NCBI GenBank assembly: GCA_903830915.1
Contig: CAIKVR010000377.1
Span: 1 to 53,614 of the forward strand
Origin: an uncultured Bacteroidales bacterium
GTDB lineage: Bacteria > Bacteroidota > Bacteroidia > Bacteroidales > Paludibacteraceae
Length of the DNA: 53,614 nt
Direction of reading: 5' to 3'
This document shows positions 18,572 to 28,622 of this stretch, in pieces. The position numbers and the translations under genes are program-made. How positions within the stretch are numbered: the first letter of the stretch is position 1; each line of letters starts with the position of its first letter. The notes under the pieces were generated by a model, which did not search any database, had not been told where the DNA came from, and saw only the letters and a program-made list of their open reading frames with translations.

Positions 18572-19789
18572 ATGTTAACAACAATCAAAATAAAACTACT
18601 TTTATCTTTTCTGTTTGTTTGCTTTGGGTGTTTTTCAGCCCAAAAACCTACTACAGTAACAATTGAAAATACTATCAAATCAGGAATAATCAAAGCTGAA
18701 AAACCACGTATCATTCTGTTGGCTGATAGTTTTTTACAGTTAAAACCTATAACTGTGACTTCATTTTCTTGTCCCAGAAGCGCAGGTGGGATTCACGATT
18801 ATTACTCCGAAGCGACCTACTGGTGGCCTGATCCAAAAAACCCGGATGGACCGTATATTCGCAAAGACGGGTTGAACAATCCTGCCAATTTTGATTTTCA
18901 CCGTCAGGCTATTGGCGATTTTTCGTGGGCAGTTGGTACGTTGACTTCAGCATATTTATTAACAGGCAAAGCCGTATATGCAGAAACTGCAGTGAAACAT
19001 TTGAAAGCGTGGTATGTGAATTCTGAAACGATTATGAACCCGAATTTCCTGTTTGCTCAGGCTATTAAAGGTGTAAATACCGGTCGTGGTATAGGAATTA
19101 TTGATGGAATTCCGTTTATTGAAGTTACAAAATCGATTCAGGTGTTGGAAAATTCACCATACCTCTCAAAATCGGACAGTGAAACCATTCATAACTGGTT
19201 TAAAACATTTATGACGTGGCTTAATACACACCAATACGGAAATGACGAAATGAATGCCAAAAACAATCACGGCACCTGGTGGCATACTCAGGTGGCTGCT
19301 TATGCCCGTTTCGTTGGTGACAAATCCATTTTGGAGAAATGCCGGAAACATTACGTGGAAATTCTGTTACCCACACAAATGGCGCAGAATGGAAGTTATC
19401 CGCTTGAAATTGAGCGAACTAAACCGTTTTCGTACGAACTCTTCAACCTGGATGGAATGGCTACACTAACCTGGCTTTTGACCGACAGTGACTTCAATGG
19501 TTGGAAATTTTCACTTTCTGACGGACGTGGTATGCAAAAAGGTGTTGACTTTATTAAACCCTATGTGGTTGATAAGGAAAAATGGCCATTCAAAAAAGAT
19601 ATTTCGCACTGGGATGAGCAGCCCGGACGCCGTCCGTTCATGTTTTTTGCTGCCATTATTCACCAACAACCTGAATGGATTTCAATCTGGGAAAAATGCA
19701 GTGCCGAATTTCCAACCGATGAAAGTAAAAGAAATATGCCACTAAAAAATCCAATTCTCTGGTTGGGATTAAACAAACCTATTAAATAA
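18572..19789 (+). CDS. PL38-like lyase (Alginate_lyase domain)
   Basis: A 405-residue periplasmic candidate lyase of the alpha-toroid Alginate_lyase group, closest in appearance to PL38, which includes a Bacteroides endo-glucuronan lyase. Family signatures are YYSEATYWWPDP near residue 80, the YIRKDGLNNP segment and NNHGTWW with His233. A signal peptide ends near CFSAQ (a lipobox reading, VCFGC, is also possible). I start it at 18572, just after the preceding stop, because the upstream in-frame ATG at 18527 lies inside the previous gene and would bury the signal. It lies 12 bases before GH88, which would act on its unsaturated products. Confidence 0.82.
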   Translation: MLTTIKIKLLLSFLFVCFGCFSAQKPTTVTIENTIKSGIIKAEKPRIILLADSFLQLKPITVTSFSCPRSAGGIHDYYSEATYWWPDPKNPDGPYIRKDGLNNPANFDFHRQAIGDFSWAVGTLTSAYLLTGKAVYAETAVKHLKAWYVNSETIMNPNFLFAQAIKGVNTGRGIGIIDGIPFIEVTKSIQVLENSPYLSKSDSETIHNWFKTFMTWLNTHQYGNDEMNAKNNHGTWWHTQVAAYARFVGDKSILEKCRKHYVEILLPTQMAQNGSYPLEIERTKPFSYELFNLDGMATLTWLLTDSDFNGWKFSLSDGRGMQKGVDFIKPYVVDKEKWPFKKDISHWDEQPGRRPFMFFAAIIHQQPEWISIWEKCSAEFPTDESKRNMPLKNPILWLGLNKPIK

Positions 19790-19801
19790 CATTAGAATTA
19801 T

Positions 19802-20998
19802 ATGCCTGATTATAAGAAAATTATCATACTTCTGAATTTGTGTTTTCTGATTCCTTTTGCTGCTGAAGCACGGAGTCAGAATGAATACGGTTGGGTAAAA
19901 AATGCGCTGGAACGCTCCGAAGAACAACTGCTGACAGCTGCCGAAAAGTATAAATGTGTAAAGAAAAACCCACGTACTTTTGAAAATGGAACTGCCAAGT
20001 TTGCCGGAACAAACGACTGGACATGTGGATTCTTCCCCGGTACGCTTTGGTATTTATTTGAAATAACCAAACAAGAGAAATTTAAAACTGAAGCCGATTA
20101 TTACACAGAATTACTGAAATGTGTGCAATACCGCAAAGATACACACGACCTCGGTTTCATGCTTTATTGCAGCTTTGGAAATGGCTACCGAATAACCGGA
20201 AATGAAGCATATAGGTCTGTATTATTGACCGGAGCAAATTCATTAATGACACGCTTTCATCCGGAAATCGGTTTAATAAAATCGTGGGATAATCGTAATA
20301 ACTGGCAATATCCTGTTATCATTGACAATATGATAAATCTCGAATTTTTGTGTGAGGTTAGTAAACTTACAAAAGATGAATCCTATAAATCGACATCTAT
20401 AAAACACGCCAATAAAACGCTGGAAAATCATTTCAGACCAGATAACAGCTGTTTTCATGTGGTTAATTACGATAGTATTACAGGTAATGTCATTTCAAAA
20501 GTAACACACCAGGGATTCAGCAACAGTTCATCCTGGGCGCGTGGTCAGGGTTGGGCATTGTATGGCTATACCATGATGTACCGCGAAACAAAGGATCCGA
20601 AATACCTCGTTCAGGCTCAGAAAGTGGCAGAATTCATTCTACATAATCCCAATTTACCTAAAGATAAGATCCCATATTGGGATTTTAATGCACCCAACAT
20701 ACCGAATGAACCCCGAGATGCATCGGCAGGAGCATTGTACGCGTCAGCACTAATAGAACTAAGTGGTTATGTGCCGAATGGAACAGAGTATTTAAACGCT
20801 GCCGAACAAATGCTTAAAAATCTTTCATCACCCGAGTATTTTGCCAATAAAGGCGAAAACGGGTTGTTTATTTTAAAACATTCAACAGGGAACTGGCCTG
20901 CAAAAAAAGAAATCGATGTTCCATTGAATTATGCTGATTACTACTATATTGAAGCATTAGGCAGATTTATAAAGGTGAAAAACATCAATATCCCTTGA
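19802..20998 (+). CDS. GH88 unsaturated glucuronyl hydrolase
   Basis: It removes the 4,5-unsaturated uronic acid that lyases leave at the non-reducing end, by hydration of the double bond. The 398 residues have a signal peptide (ending EARSQ) and the alpha6/alpha6 barrel with family landmarks: DWTCGFFPGTLWYLFE near residue 75, Asp116 in THDLGF and Asp175 in IIDNMINLE (the two essential Asp, 59 apart against 61 in the Bacillus GL1 enzyme), then SSWARGQGWALYGYTMMYR near 245. It is periplasmic by inference. Its presence shows that the locus handles uronic-acid glycans broken down by lyases. Confidence 0.95.
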   Translation: MPDYKKIIILLNLCFLIPFAAEARSQNEYGWVKNALERSEEQLLTAAEKYKCVKKNPRTFENGTAKFAGTNDWTCGFFPGTLWYLFEITKQEKFKTEADYYTELLKCVQYRKDTHDLGFMLYCSFGNGYRITGNEAYRSVLLTGANSLMTRFHPEIGLIKSWDNRNNWQYPVIIDNMINLEFLCEVSKLTKDESYKSTSIKHANKTLENHFRPDNSCFHVVNYDSITGNVISKVTHQGFSNSSSWARGQGWALYGYTMMYRETKDPKYLVQAQKVAEFILHNPNLPKDKIPYWDFNAPNIPNEPRDASAGALYASALIELSGYVPNGTEYLNAAEQMLKNLSSPEYFANKGENGLFILKHSTGNWPAKKEIDVPLNYADYYYIEALGRFIKVKNINIP

Positions 20999-21017
20999 TT
21001 AATACTAAAAAAATACT

Positions 21018-21043
21018 GATTTTCTAGCCAAGGCTAGAAAATC
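21018..21043. repeat. Perfect 12-bp palindrome
   Basis: GATTTTCTAGCC (21018-21029) and GGCTAGAAAATC (21032-21043) are perfect inverted repeats separated by AA. The element lies between the GH88 stop and the GH2 start, 14 bases from the latter. No T-run follows, so it is not a classic terminator. It may be an operator, an attenuating hairpin in front of GH2, or a partial terminator. Confidence 0.6.
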
Positions 21044-21057
21044 ATAAAACCCGAATA

Positions 21058-23733
21058 ATGCTTAACAAGACATTCAAATTATGGTTAATTTCAGGTATTT
21101 TTCTGAACACAATGTTTTGTTTTTCTCAACGTGGAAAAGAAAGTATAAATGAATCATGGAAACATATAACAGAAGATGTTTCAGGAGCTGAAAAACCTGA
21201 ATTTAAGGATGACTTATGGCAGAAATTAAATCTTCCTCACACATGGAATGCCACTGACGCTTATACTTTAAAGCAATATTACAGAGGAGTTGGCTGGTAT
21301 CGTAAAGATTTGAATCTAACACAAAAATATATTGATAAGAAGCTTTTTATCAATTTTGAAGGCGTGTTTGTAAAAGCTGATATTTATGTGAATGGAAAAT
21401 TTGTTGGAGAACATAAAGGCGGTTATACGGCTTTCACTTATGATATTTCAAATTTTGTGTCAATTCCAGGTAAAAACATTATCGCTGTTAAGGTTGATAA
21501 TAGTAAAAATTTAGATTTACCTCCGATTTCGGGTGATTATACTATGTTTGGTGGGATTTATAGGGATGTCTATTTATTATCTACCAATAAAATTCACTTT
21601 GATCAAATGAACTTTGGGTCGGGTGGTGTTTTTGTTGAGACACCTTTGGTGAATGAAAAAAATGCAACAATAAAAGTTAGAGGAACTATAATAAACCAAT
21701 CTGCTGTAAAACAAAATTTAACTGTAGTTTCAAAAATCATTGACAAATCGGGCAATGTAGTCTCAGTAATTAAATCGAAACTCAAACTTGATGCAGATGC
21801 CAAAGGTGATTTTGAACAATTTTCAGAAAAAATTGCTAATCCGAATTTATGGTCACCGGAAAATCCTTATTTATATACAGTTCAAACTACGATACTTTCA
21901 GACGACCAAAAACAAGAAATATTTGATATACAAAATCAACCTTTGGGTTTAAGATGGTTTAGTTTTAGTCCTGATTCGGGGTTTTATATAAATGGAAAAT
22001 CCCTGAAATTAATTGGTGTAGCCCGTCATCAGGATTATATGGGTTTAGGTAATGCTTTGGACAATGACCTTCAACGTCGTGATATAGAGTTATTAAAAGC
22101 AATGGGTGGAAATTTTATTCGAATAGCCCACTATCCACAAGATCCGACGATTTTAGAGATGTGCGATAAATTGGGGATTTTAGTATGGGAAGAAACTCCA
22201 CTGGGAAATACTTTTTATGACAGTTCAGAATTGAAATCGACCTGCATAAGTAGTTTGAAAGAAATGATACGTCAAAACTTCAATCATCCAAGTATAATAA
22301 TTTGGGGTTACATGAATGAAATTGGACTTGGGACTTCTAAGTTATCTGATAAAGAAAAGAAAAAAGAAACATTTAAAATTACAGCAAAATTTGCAAAAGA
22401 ATTAGACAGTATAGTTCATAGTGAAGATAAATACAGGTTATCTACCATGGCACAAAATTCAGGAGGCAAAGATTACTATCAAAGTTATGGTTTGTCGAAT
22501 ACCCCAAATGTAATTGGTTGGAACACTTATTATGGTTGGTATAAAGATGAATTTGACAAATTCGGTGAGTTTATGGACGAATTACATACTGAATCACCCC
22601 AAATTATTTCGTTAATTAGTGAATATGGTGCTGGTAGTGATGGTCGTTTGCACAGTTTGAAACCAGAGCAATTTGATTTTAGTATCGAATGGCAACAATT
22701 GTATCATGAATCATATTTAGCTCAAATATTTAGTCGAAAATTTATTGCAGGTGCTGCGGTTTGGAATTTTATAGACTTTAGTGCTTGTAGTCGTCAGGAA
22801 AGCATGCCTCATATTAACAATAAAGGACTGCTTTATAACAATCGTACTCCTAAAGATGTATATTTTCTATATCAGGCATGGTTGTTAAAAACACCTGTTA
22901 TTCATATTGCCAGTCGAGATTGGTAAATTCGTAAAGGAATCCAGTCATCGGTTAATGACAAATTTGTTATACAACCAATGAAGGTATATTCAAATCTTGA
23001 CAAAGTGGAATTATTTGTCAATGGTAAATCGATGGGAACACAAAATTCTATCAAAGGTGTTTCTTATTGGAATGTGGCGTTTGTAAACGGCAAAAATTCA
23101 TTAATTGCAAGAGGTATAAATGAAAATAGAACTTGTGAAGATGCCATGCAAATTGATTTTGAAATAATACCTGCACTGCTGAGTCAGGCCAATGAAAAAT
23201 CCTTCGAACTTGCTGTAAATGTTGGAAGTAACTGTTTTTTTATTGATCCTGTTAATAGCACAACATGGTTACCGGATCAGGAATACAAATCTGGTAGTTT
23301 TGGGTATGTTGGTGGAGAAATATTTCGAACTTCTGATAAAAGAATTGGTCATCAATCTGAAGTAAACCAAACCCGAAATGTTCCATTATATCAAACGTTT
23401 CGATACGGCTTAACCAACTATAAATTTGATGTTTCTGATGGTGAATATGAAGTTGAATTGCATTTTGCCGATTTGAGTAGCAAACAAACAAAAACAGTTT
23501 ACGATGTAAACGAAACAGAAAGTAATAGCAAGGAAATCAGTCAGTTTAACATTATTATAAATGATGTTAGGGTGCTAGAAAATTTTTGCCCCTCAGTGCA
23601 GTATGGTGCATTAACTGCCGTACCGAAAACTTTTGTTATTGAAGCAAAAAGTATGAAAGGAATAACTATATCATTCGAAAAAGAAATAGGTAATACTTTT
23701 GTAAATGCCATAAAAATAAGAAGATTAAATTAG
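21058..23733 (+). pseudogene. GH2 glycosidase with malectin domain, broken by in-frame stop
   Basis: A family GH2 beta-glycosidase (galactosidase or glucuronidase type) interrupted by TAA at 22924-22926. The first part (622 aa) has a signal peptide, a sugar-binding jelly roll, an Ig-like domain and the TIM barrel with acid/base Glu421 (GYMNEIG) and nucleophile Glu522 (LISEYGAG), then stops after HIASRDW. The same frame continues for 17 codons to an ATG at 22978 and 251 more residues: the GH2 C-terminal domain (VYSNLDKVELFVNGKSMG) and a malectin-like carbohydrate-binding domain. The undamaged protein would be about 891 aa. Catalytic residues survive in the first part, so partial activity is possible. 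The gene reads as more AT-rich than its neighbours. A sequencing error is the main alternative. Confidence 0.8.
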
Positions 23734-23849
23734 ATTTTTTAAACTACAGTAAACCAAATAATTAATAAAGACAAGGCAACAGAATTATATTTCGATTTTC
23801 TGAAAGTTAAGCTTATCTAATATAATCAATGCTATTTTATTTTAGATAT

Positions 23850-25289
23850 ATGAAGAAGCAAATTATTCTCTTATTGATTTTGATTATCGGTTTAGATAGT
23901 TTTTCTCAAGTATCTACCAGTCAAATTGCTAAGGACAAAAAAATGGATTGGTGGCGCGAAGCCCGGTTTGGAATGTTTATTCACTGGGGCGTGTATGCTG
24001 TTCCGGCAGGCAACTACCACGGATTTCAGCAAAAAAAGGGAGGAGCTGAATGGATTATGAACCGAATGAAGATTCCTGTAAGTGAATATCAGGGCTATGC
24101 CAAAGAATTTAATCCTGTAAAATTCAATGCCGATGAATGGGTGAAAATGGCAAAGGATGCCGGAATGAAATACATTGTGATAACTGCCAAACACCATGAT
24201 GGGTTTGCTATGTTTAAATCCGGTGCCAGCAAATGGAATATTGTTGATGCGACACCTTACGGCAAGGACATTTTAAAACAACTTGCCGCTGCCTGCAAAA
24301 AACAGGGAATAAAACTCGGTTTTTATTATTCTCAGGCTCAGGACTGGAACAATCCCGGTGGTGCAGCTGCCCGAAAATTAATGGCTGAGGGCTGGCCGAA
24401 TCCCGACTCTTCTCTGGTTGATGCCTTCACCAAAGCTAATTCAGGACACTGGGATCCGCTTCAAACCAAAGCAACAATGGCAAAATACATTGATAATGTC
24501 GCTGTTCAGCAGGTAAAAGAATTACTAACCAATTATGGAGATGTGGCTGTTTTGTGGTGGGATACCCCGACCAATATGACCGACGAATTTGCCGGGAAAC
24601 TGGATTCGCTACTTAAACTTCAACCCGAAATTATCACCAACGACAGACTGAAACGTCCCAACTATCCCGGTGATTTTAAAACTCCTGAACAGAAAATTCC
24701 AAATCTGAGTGAACTGGATGGGAAAGACTGGGAAACCTGTATGACAATGAATAAAACCTGGGGGTTCAACAGCAACGACCACAACTGGAAAAGCAGCGAA
24801 ACACTCATTCGTAACCTAATTGATATTACATCCAAAGGAGGAAATTACCTGCTAAATATCGGACCGAAAGCCGATGGAGAATTTCCACAGGAAAGTATTG
24901 AACGCCTGAAGGAAATCGGAAGCTGGATGAAAATAAATGCTGAAGCCATTTACGGAACTCACGCAAGTGGTTTAAAACCGGTAAGCTGGGGCAGATTCAC
25001 ACAAAAGGAAAACGGGCAGAACTCAACGCTTTATGTTTCCATTTTTAACTGGCCGTCTGACAAGAAACTAAGGATTGAAGGATTAACAAACGAAATTCAA
25101 ACAACAAGTTTACTTTCGAACGGTCAGAAACTGAAAAGCATTAGAAGTGCTGATATTTTGACTATCGATTTGCCTGAAAATGCAACTGATAAAATTGCCA
25201 CAGTCATTAAACTTGAGATAAAAGGAAAGCTCGAAAACATTGTTTCGACTGAATATAAAAAGAAAATGAAAACAGGAGAACTCGATTAA
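23850..25289 (+). CDS. GH29 alpha-L-fucosidase
   Basis: A family GH29 retaining fucosidase that releases alpha-L-fucose (or a close analogue such as L-galactose) from oligosaccharides. From the ATG at 23850, which opens a good signal peptide (MKKQIILLLILIIGLDSFSQ), it is 479 aa; an ATG seven codons upstream is less likely. Landmarks are WWREARFGMFIHWGVYAVPA near residue 37, ITAKHHDGFAMF near 110 and VLWWDTP with the nucleophile candidate Asp238. A small beta-sandwich follows. There is no T9SS tail, so a periplasmic location is inferred. It implies fucose branches on the target glycan. Confidence 0.93.
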   Translation: MKKQIILLLILIIGLDSFSQVSTSQIAKDKKMDWWREARFGMFIHWGVYAVPAGNYHGFQQKKGGAEWIMNRMKIPVSEYQGYAKEFNPVKFNADEWVKMAKDAGMKYIVITAKHHDGFAMFKSGASKWNIVDATPYGKDILKQLAAACKKQGIKLGFYYSQAQDWNNPGGAAARKLMAEGWPNPDSSLVDAFTKANSGHWDPLQTKATMAKYIDNVAVQQVKELLTNYGDVAVLWWDTPTNMTDEFAGKLDSLLKLQPEIITNDRLKRPNYPGDFKTPEQKIPNLSELDGKDWETCMTMNKTWGFNSNDHNWKSSETLIRNLIDITSKGGNYLLNIGPKADGEFPQESIERLKEIGSWMKINAEAIYGTHASGLKPVSWGRFTQKENGQNSTLYVSIFNWPSDKKLRIEGLTNEIQTTSLLSNGQKLKSIRSADILTIDLPENATDKIATVIKLEIKGKLENIVSTEYKKKMKTGELD

Positions 25290-25304
25290 AACAATTATAA
25301 AATT

Positions 25305-26957
25305 ATGAAAAATAATTCATCAACCAAAAAACTAAATCTTGCTTTAGCTGGTTTAGTATCAGTATCTTGTTTTGCTCAAAACGAGAAAAAAGCACCCGAA
25401 AAACCTAATATTCTTTTTATTGCAGTGGATGATTTAAAACCGATTTTGGGCTGTTACGGCGACAAATTAGTGAAAACACCAAATATTGACCGACTTGCAA
25501 AAAACGGTACGGTTTTTCTGCAAAACTACGTTCAACAAGCAGTTTCCGGTCCTACGCGTGCCAGCATAATGACTGGTATGCGTCCCGATTATACCGGTGT
25601 TTGGGATTTAAAAACCAAGATGCGCGATGTGAATCCGGATATTTTGAGTTTGCCGCAATACTTAATCACACAAGGTTATAGTACTCAGGGAATTGGCAAA
25701 ATTTATGACCAGCGCTGTGTTGATAAAAAAATGGATGTTCCTTCATGGAGCGTGCCGTATTATAATTATTTCAAAACTCAGGAAAAATACTATTCTGCAC
25801 AAACCGGTATGCCTGCATTAGGAGCCTATCAATTGCCCGAAACCAAAGCGCTTGCCGAAAAATACCGCAAAGAAGCCATTTCAAAAGGAATTGCCGAAGA
25901 TGAAATAGAAGCGTACATCTCAAAATTTGTAAAACCATCGGTGGAATGTGCAGATGTGCCCGACAATGCCTACAACGACGGTGCCAATGTGATTAGAGCC
26001 AAAGAAATTCTGCTTAAATTAAAGTCAGAGAATAAGCCTTTCTTTTTTGCTGTTGGATTTTCGAAACCTCATTTACCTTTTGTTTCGCCTAAAAAATACT
26101 GGGATATGTACCAACGCGATCAGATGCCGGTAGCTGAGTTTCAGGAAAAATCTAAAAACAGCCCGGCCATTGCGTATCATAATGCTGGTGAACTTCGGCA
26201 GTATTCGGATATTCCGGCCCTGACTGAGTTTACCGATCAAAAAGATTACGGATTGACCTTGCCTTTGAACAAACAAAAAGAACTGATTCACGGCTATTAT
26301 GCAGCAGTTTCGTACACCGATGCTCAAGTTGGTAAGTTGCTCAATGCTATGGACTCACTTGGGTTACTAAAAAATACCATCGTTATTCTTTGGGGCGATC
26401 ACGGTTGGCATTTAGGCGATCATAATTTGTGGTGCAAACACACAAATTTTGAGCAAGCTACATACGCACCGCTTATTATTTCAGCCCCCTGGATTAAGCC
26501 ATCAATTTCCAAATCGATGACCGAATTTGTTGATATTTTCCCGACTCTGTGCGATTTAGCAAGTGTTCCAATACCCTCCCATTTGGATGGAAAAAGTCTG
26601 GTTTCAGTTATGAGAAAACCCGAGTCTAGAGTTAAGGAATTTTCAGTAAGCCAATATCCACGCAATGGTTCAGATGCTGAAACCGGTAGGTTAGGATTTG
26701 CCGAAGGAAAGTGTATGGGCTATTCTATTCGAACATCGCAGTATCGATTTACGATTTGGATGAGAGATAATTTCCGTACAAAAAGAGCTTTTGATAAAAA
26801 CCTTATTGTTGCTATGGAATTGTATGATTATCAAAAAGATCCAAATGAAACAATAAACGTTGTTGACGAGAAAAATTATACCGACGTTAAGCAAGATTTA
26901 TACAGCAAAATGCTGAGTTTTTTCGAATCTCAACGACTTAAACTTGCTAAGAAATAA
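25305..26957 (+). CDS. S1 sulfatase, iduronate-2-sulfatase-like (1)
   Basis: A formylglycine-dependent sulfatase (550 aa) that removes sulfate esters from the glycan. The signal peptide ends near SCFAQ. Metal-site start PNILFIAVDDLKP lies near residue 33. The maturation motif is Ser81-Gly-Pro-Thr-Arg85 (S-x-P-x-R), so activation needs an anSME-type radical SAM enzyme, which is not in the window. ILWGDHGWHLGDH near residue 365 is typical of iduronate-2-sulfatase-like members. It is about 34% longer than a minimal arylsulfatase because of an insert around residues 160-215. It is the last gene of unit A and a paralogue of the gene at 28623. Confidence 0.93.
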   Translation: MKNNSSTKKLNLALAGLVSVSCFAQNEKKAPEKPNILFIAVDDLKPILGCYGDKLVKTPNIDRLAKNGTVFLQNYVQQAVSGPTRASIMTGMRPDYTGVWDLKTKMRDVNPDILSLPQYLITQGYSTQGIGKIYDQRCVDKKMDVPSWSVPYYNYFKTQEKYYSAQTGMPALGAYQLPETKALAEKYRKEAISKGIAEDEIEAYISKFVKPSVECADVPDNAYNDGANVIRAKEILLKLKSENKPFFFAVGFSKPHLPFVSPKKYWDMYQRDQMPVAEFQEKSKNSPAIAYHNAGELRQYSDIPALTEFTDQKDYGLTLPLNKQKELIHGYYAAVSYTDAQVGKLLNAMDSLGLLKNTIVILWGDHGWHLGDHNLWCKHTNFEQATYAPLIISAPWIKPSISKSMTEFVDIFPTLCDLASVPIPSHLDGKSLVSVMRKPESRVKEFSVSQYPRNGSDAETGRLGFAEGKCMGYSIRTSQYRFTIWMRDNFRTKRAFDKNLIVAMELYDYQKDPNETINVVDEKNYTDVKQDLYSKMLSFFESQRLKLAKK

Positions 26958-26997
26958 TGGCATTATGTTGAAAGGGTTTATAATTTTGCAAAAATCT

Positions 26998-27010
26998 ATG
27001 TTTTACAGCA
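26998..27010 (+). promoter_or_regulatory. Conserved upstream box, copy 2
   Basis: ATGTTTTACAGCA is identical to 7830-7842 and sits at almost the same distance (68 against 69 bases) from the operator. A looser relative (TAGGTTTTCAC near 35795) lies at about the same distance from operator C. Confidence 0.4.
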
Positions 27011-27060
27011 TATTTCATTAAAAACCCCTGAAATTATTTTTTTATTCTTAATAGTTGTAG

Positions 27061-27068
27061 TACTTTTG
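27061..27068 (+). promoter_or_regulatory. PUL promoter B, -7 element
   Basis: TACTTTTG matches TAnnTTTG. The -33 region is only T-rich (27037-27043), without a clear TTG. The final TTG is shared with the operator, exactly as at promoters A and C. The context TTGTAGTA directly upstream of the operator also matches promoter A. Confidence 0.6.
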
Positions 27069-27093
27069 GTCGACCAATAAACTGGTCGACCAA
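27066..27093. promoter_or_regulatory. Tandem palindromic operator B
   Basis: TTGGTCGACCAA (27066-27077) is followed four bases later by CTGGTCGACCAA (27082-27093). Centres are 16 bp apart, as at sites A and C. It overlaps the -7 element and the predicted transcription start. Confidence 0.8.
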
Positions 27094-27123
27094 ATTTATA
27101 TTATTTGGTATTTAATTTGTACT

Positions 27124-28605
27124 ATGAAAAGTTTCACTATTGTTCGTAAAATGAGAAAAAAATATACTTCACTTTTCTTTCTTCTTTGCATAATAACGTT
27201 TTTGTCTGCTGAAAATCAGAAGGTTGAAATTTTAGTTTCAAATATATCAGAACTGAATTCTGCAATTGTAACAGCTGCTCCAGGACAAATAATTGTAATG
27301 AAAGATGGAAGGTGGAAAAATGTTATAATTGATTTTAAAGCACTGGGAACAAGTTCCTCTCCGGTAGTTTTGCGGGCGCAAAATCCAGGGAAAGTGGTTT
27401 TGACCGAAAAATCCATGCTAATTTTCTCAAAACCAAATCTGGTGGTAGATGGTTTGGTTTTCAGAAATGGAACGATTGAAAGCGGTTCAGTAATTACTTT
27501 TAATTCTGATAGTTGCAGAATGACAAATGTAGTTATAAGGAATTATAACCCGTCCGATTTTCAGAAAGCGTATTATTGGGTTTACTTTCAGGGAAGCCAT
27601 AACCGGATGGATCATTGTCTGATGACGGGAAAAAACAACATGAACCCTGTGGTTCAGAACCATGAGGAAAATTCGCGCTATAACCGTGTTGATAGCTGCA
27701 TTGTAAGAGATATCCCCTATATTCGTAAAGCCAACGGTCGGGAGATTTTTCGTATTTTTGGATACGGTCATGCCGATCAAACAGGTAACGATGGAGCCTA
27801 TTTTTGCGTGGAATATAATCTTTTTGAACAGGCTCATGGCGAAGGAACGGAAATTGTATCTTTAAAGTCGAATTATAACTCAGTGAAATACAATACGGTA
27901 ATTGCTTCAAAAGGTGGTTTGGTAAATCGCAGAGGGAAACATAATATCATCGAAGGAAATATTATTCTGGGCAAAGGAATGGAAAAAAGCTGTGGTATCC
28001 GGATTGCCGACAGTGGTCAAATGGTAGTGAATAATTACATTGAGAATGTGGCTGAAGATGGAATCAGGCTTATGTCGGGTGAATATTACGAGAAAAGTCT
28101 GACACCAAATTTTGCCCCGAAACAAAAGGACTTACCAAAGTATCTGCAGGTAAAAAACTGTTATTTTGGAAATAATTCAGTAATTAACTGCGGTGGAAAT
28201 GGTTTTGACATTGGCTACAATTATATGTCTCACTGGCCTGATTTGCAAATGGTTTTATTGCCGGAGAACAACCATTTTGCCAATAATTTGGTTTCCGGTT
28301 GCAAAGGATTTTCGTTTTTTGAAGCCGAACAGATAAATACAACACCGTTTAATTTATTTAAATTTAAACCCAATTTCTACGACGGAAATATAATGTGGGG
28401 AGGCGATAAAAATATTAAAACAACCCGACCCAATGAAATCAAATTGGAAAACCCAAAATTGAAATATTCCGGCAACAGTTTATATAAAACAGAATGTGGC
28501 AAAGGAGCAAATAGCACCCATGATTCTGATAATCAAATATTAAAAGCATTACATCAGCTTACCGAAAACGAAGTCGGACCAAAATGGTTAATCCACAAAA
28601 ACTAA
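27124..28605 (+). CDS. PL6 polysaccharide lyase, single-domain
   Basis: A 493-residue PL6 lyase with one right-handed beta-helix. The likely catalytic pair is Lys248 (VSLKSN) and Arg269 (NRRGKHN), 21 apart as in family references. An internal ATG at 27151 opens a tighter signal peptide (MRKKYTSLFFLLCIITFLSA) and may be the true start; both lie downstream of promoter B. The N-terminal strand KVEILVSNISELNSAIVTAA and WKNVIIDFK match the paralogue at 14296. There is no T9SS tail, so it is probably periplasmic. It is the first gene of unit B. Confidence 0.88.
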   Translation: MKSFTIVRKMRKKYTSLFFLLCIITFLSAENQKVEILVSNISELNSAIVTAAPGQIIVMKDGRWKNVIIDFKALGTSSSPVVLRAQNPGKVVLTEKSMLIFSKPNLVVDGLVFRNGTIESGSVITFNSDSCRMTNVVIRNYNPSDFQKAYYWVYFQGSHNRMDHCLMTGKNNMNPVVQNHEENSRYNRVDSCIVRDIPYIRKANGREIFRIFGYGHADQTGNDGAYFCVEYNLFEQAHGEGTEIVSLKSNYNSVKYNTVIASKGGLVNRRGKHNIIEGNIILGKGMEKSCGIRIADSGQMVVNNYIENVAEDGIRLMSGEYYEKSLTPNFAPKQKDLPKYLQVKNCYFGNNSVINCGGNGFDIGYNYMSHWPDLQMVLLPENNHFANNLVSGCKGFSFFEAEQINTTPFNLFKFKPNFYDGNIMWGGDKNIKTTRPNEIKLENPKLKYSGNSLYKTECGKGANSTHDSDNQILKALHQLTENEVGPKWLIHKN

Positions 28606-28622
28606 CTAATTATTATAAAACC

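Noticed and set aside
22978-23733. Independent malectin-domain gene starting at ATG 22978
   Set aside because: It has no signal peptide, and the frame is continuous with the GH2 apart from one stop codon. The first residues are the GH2 C-terminal domain, so it is the stranded end of one gene.
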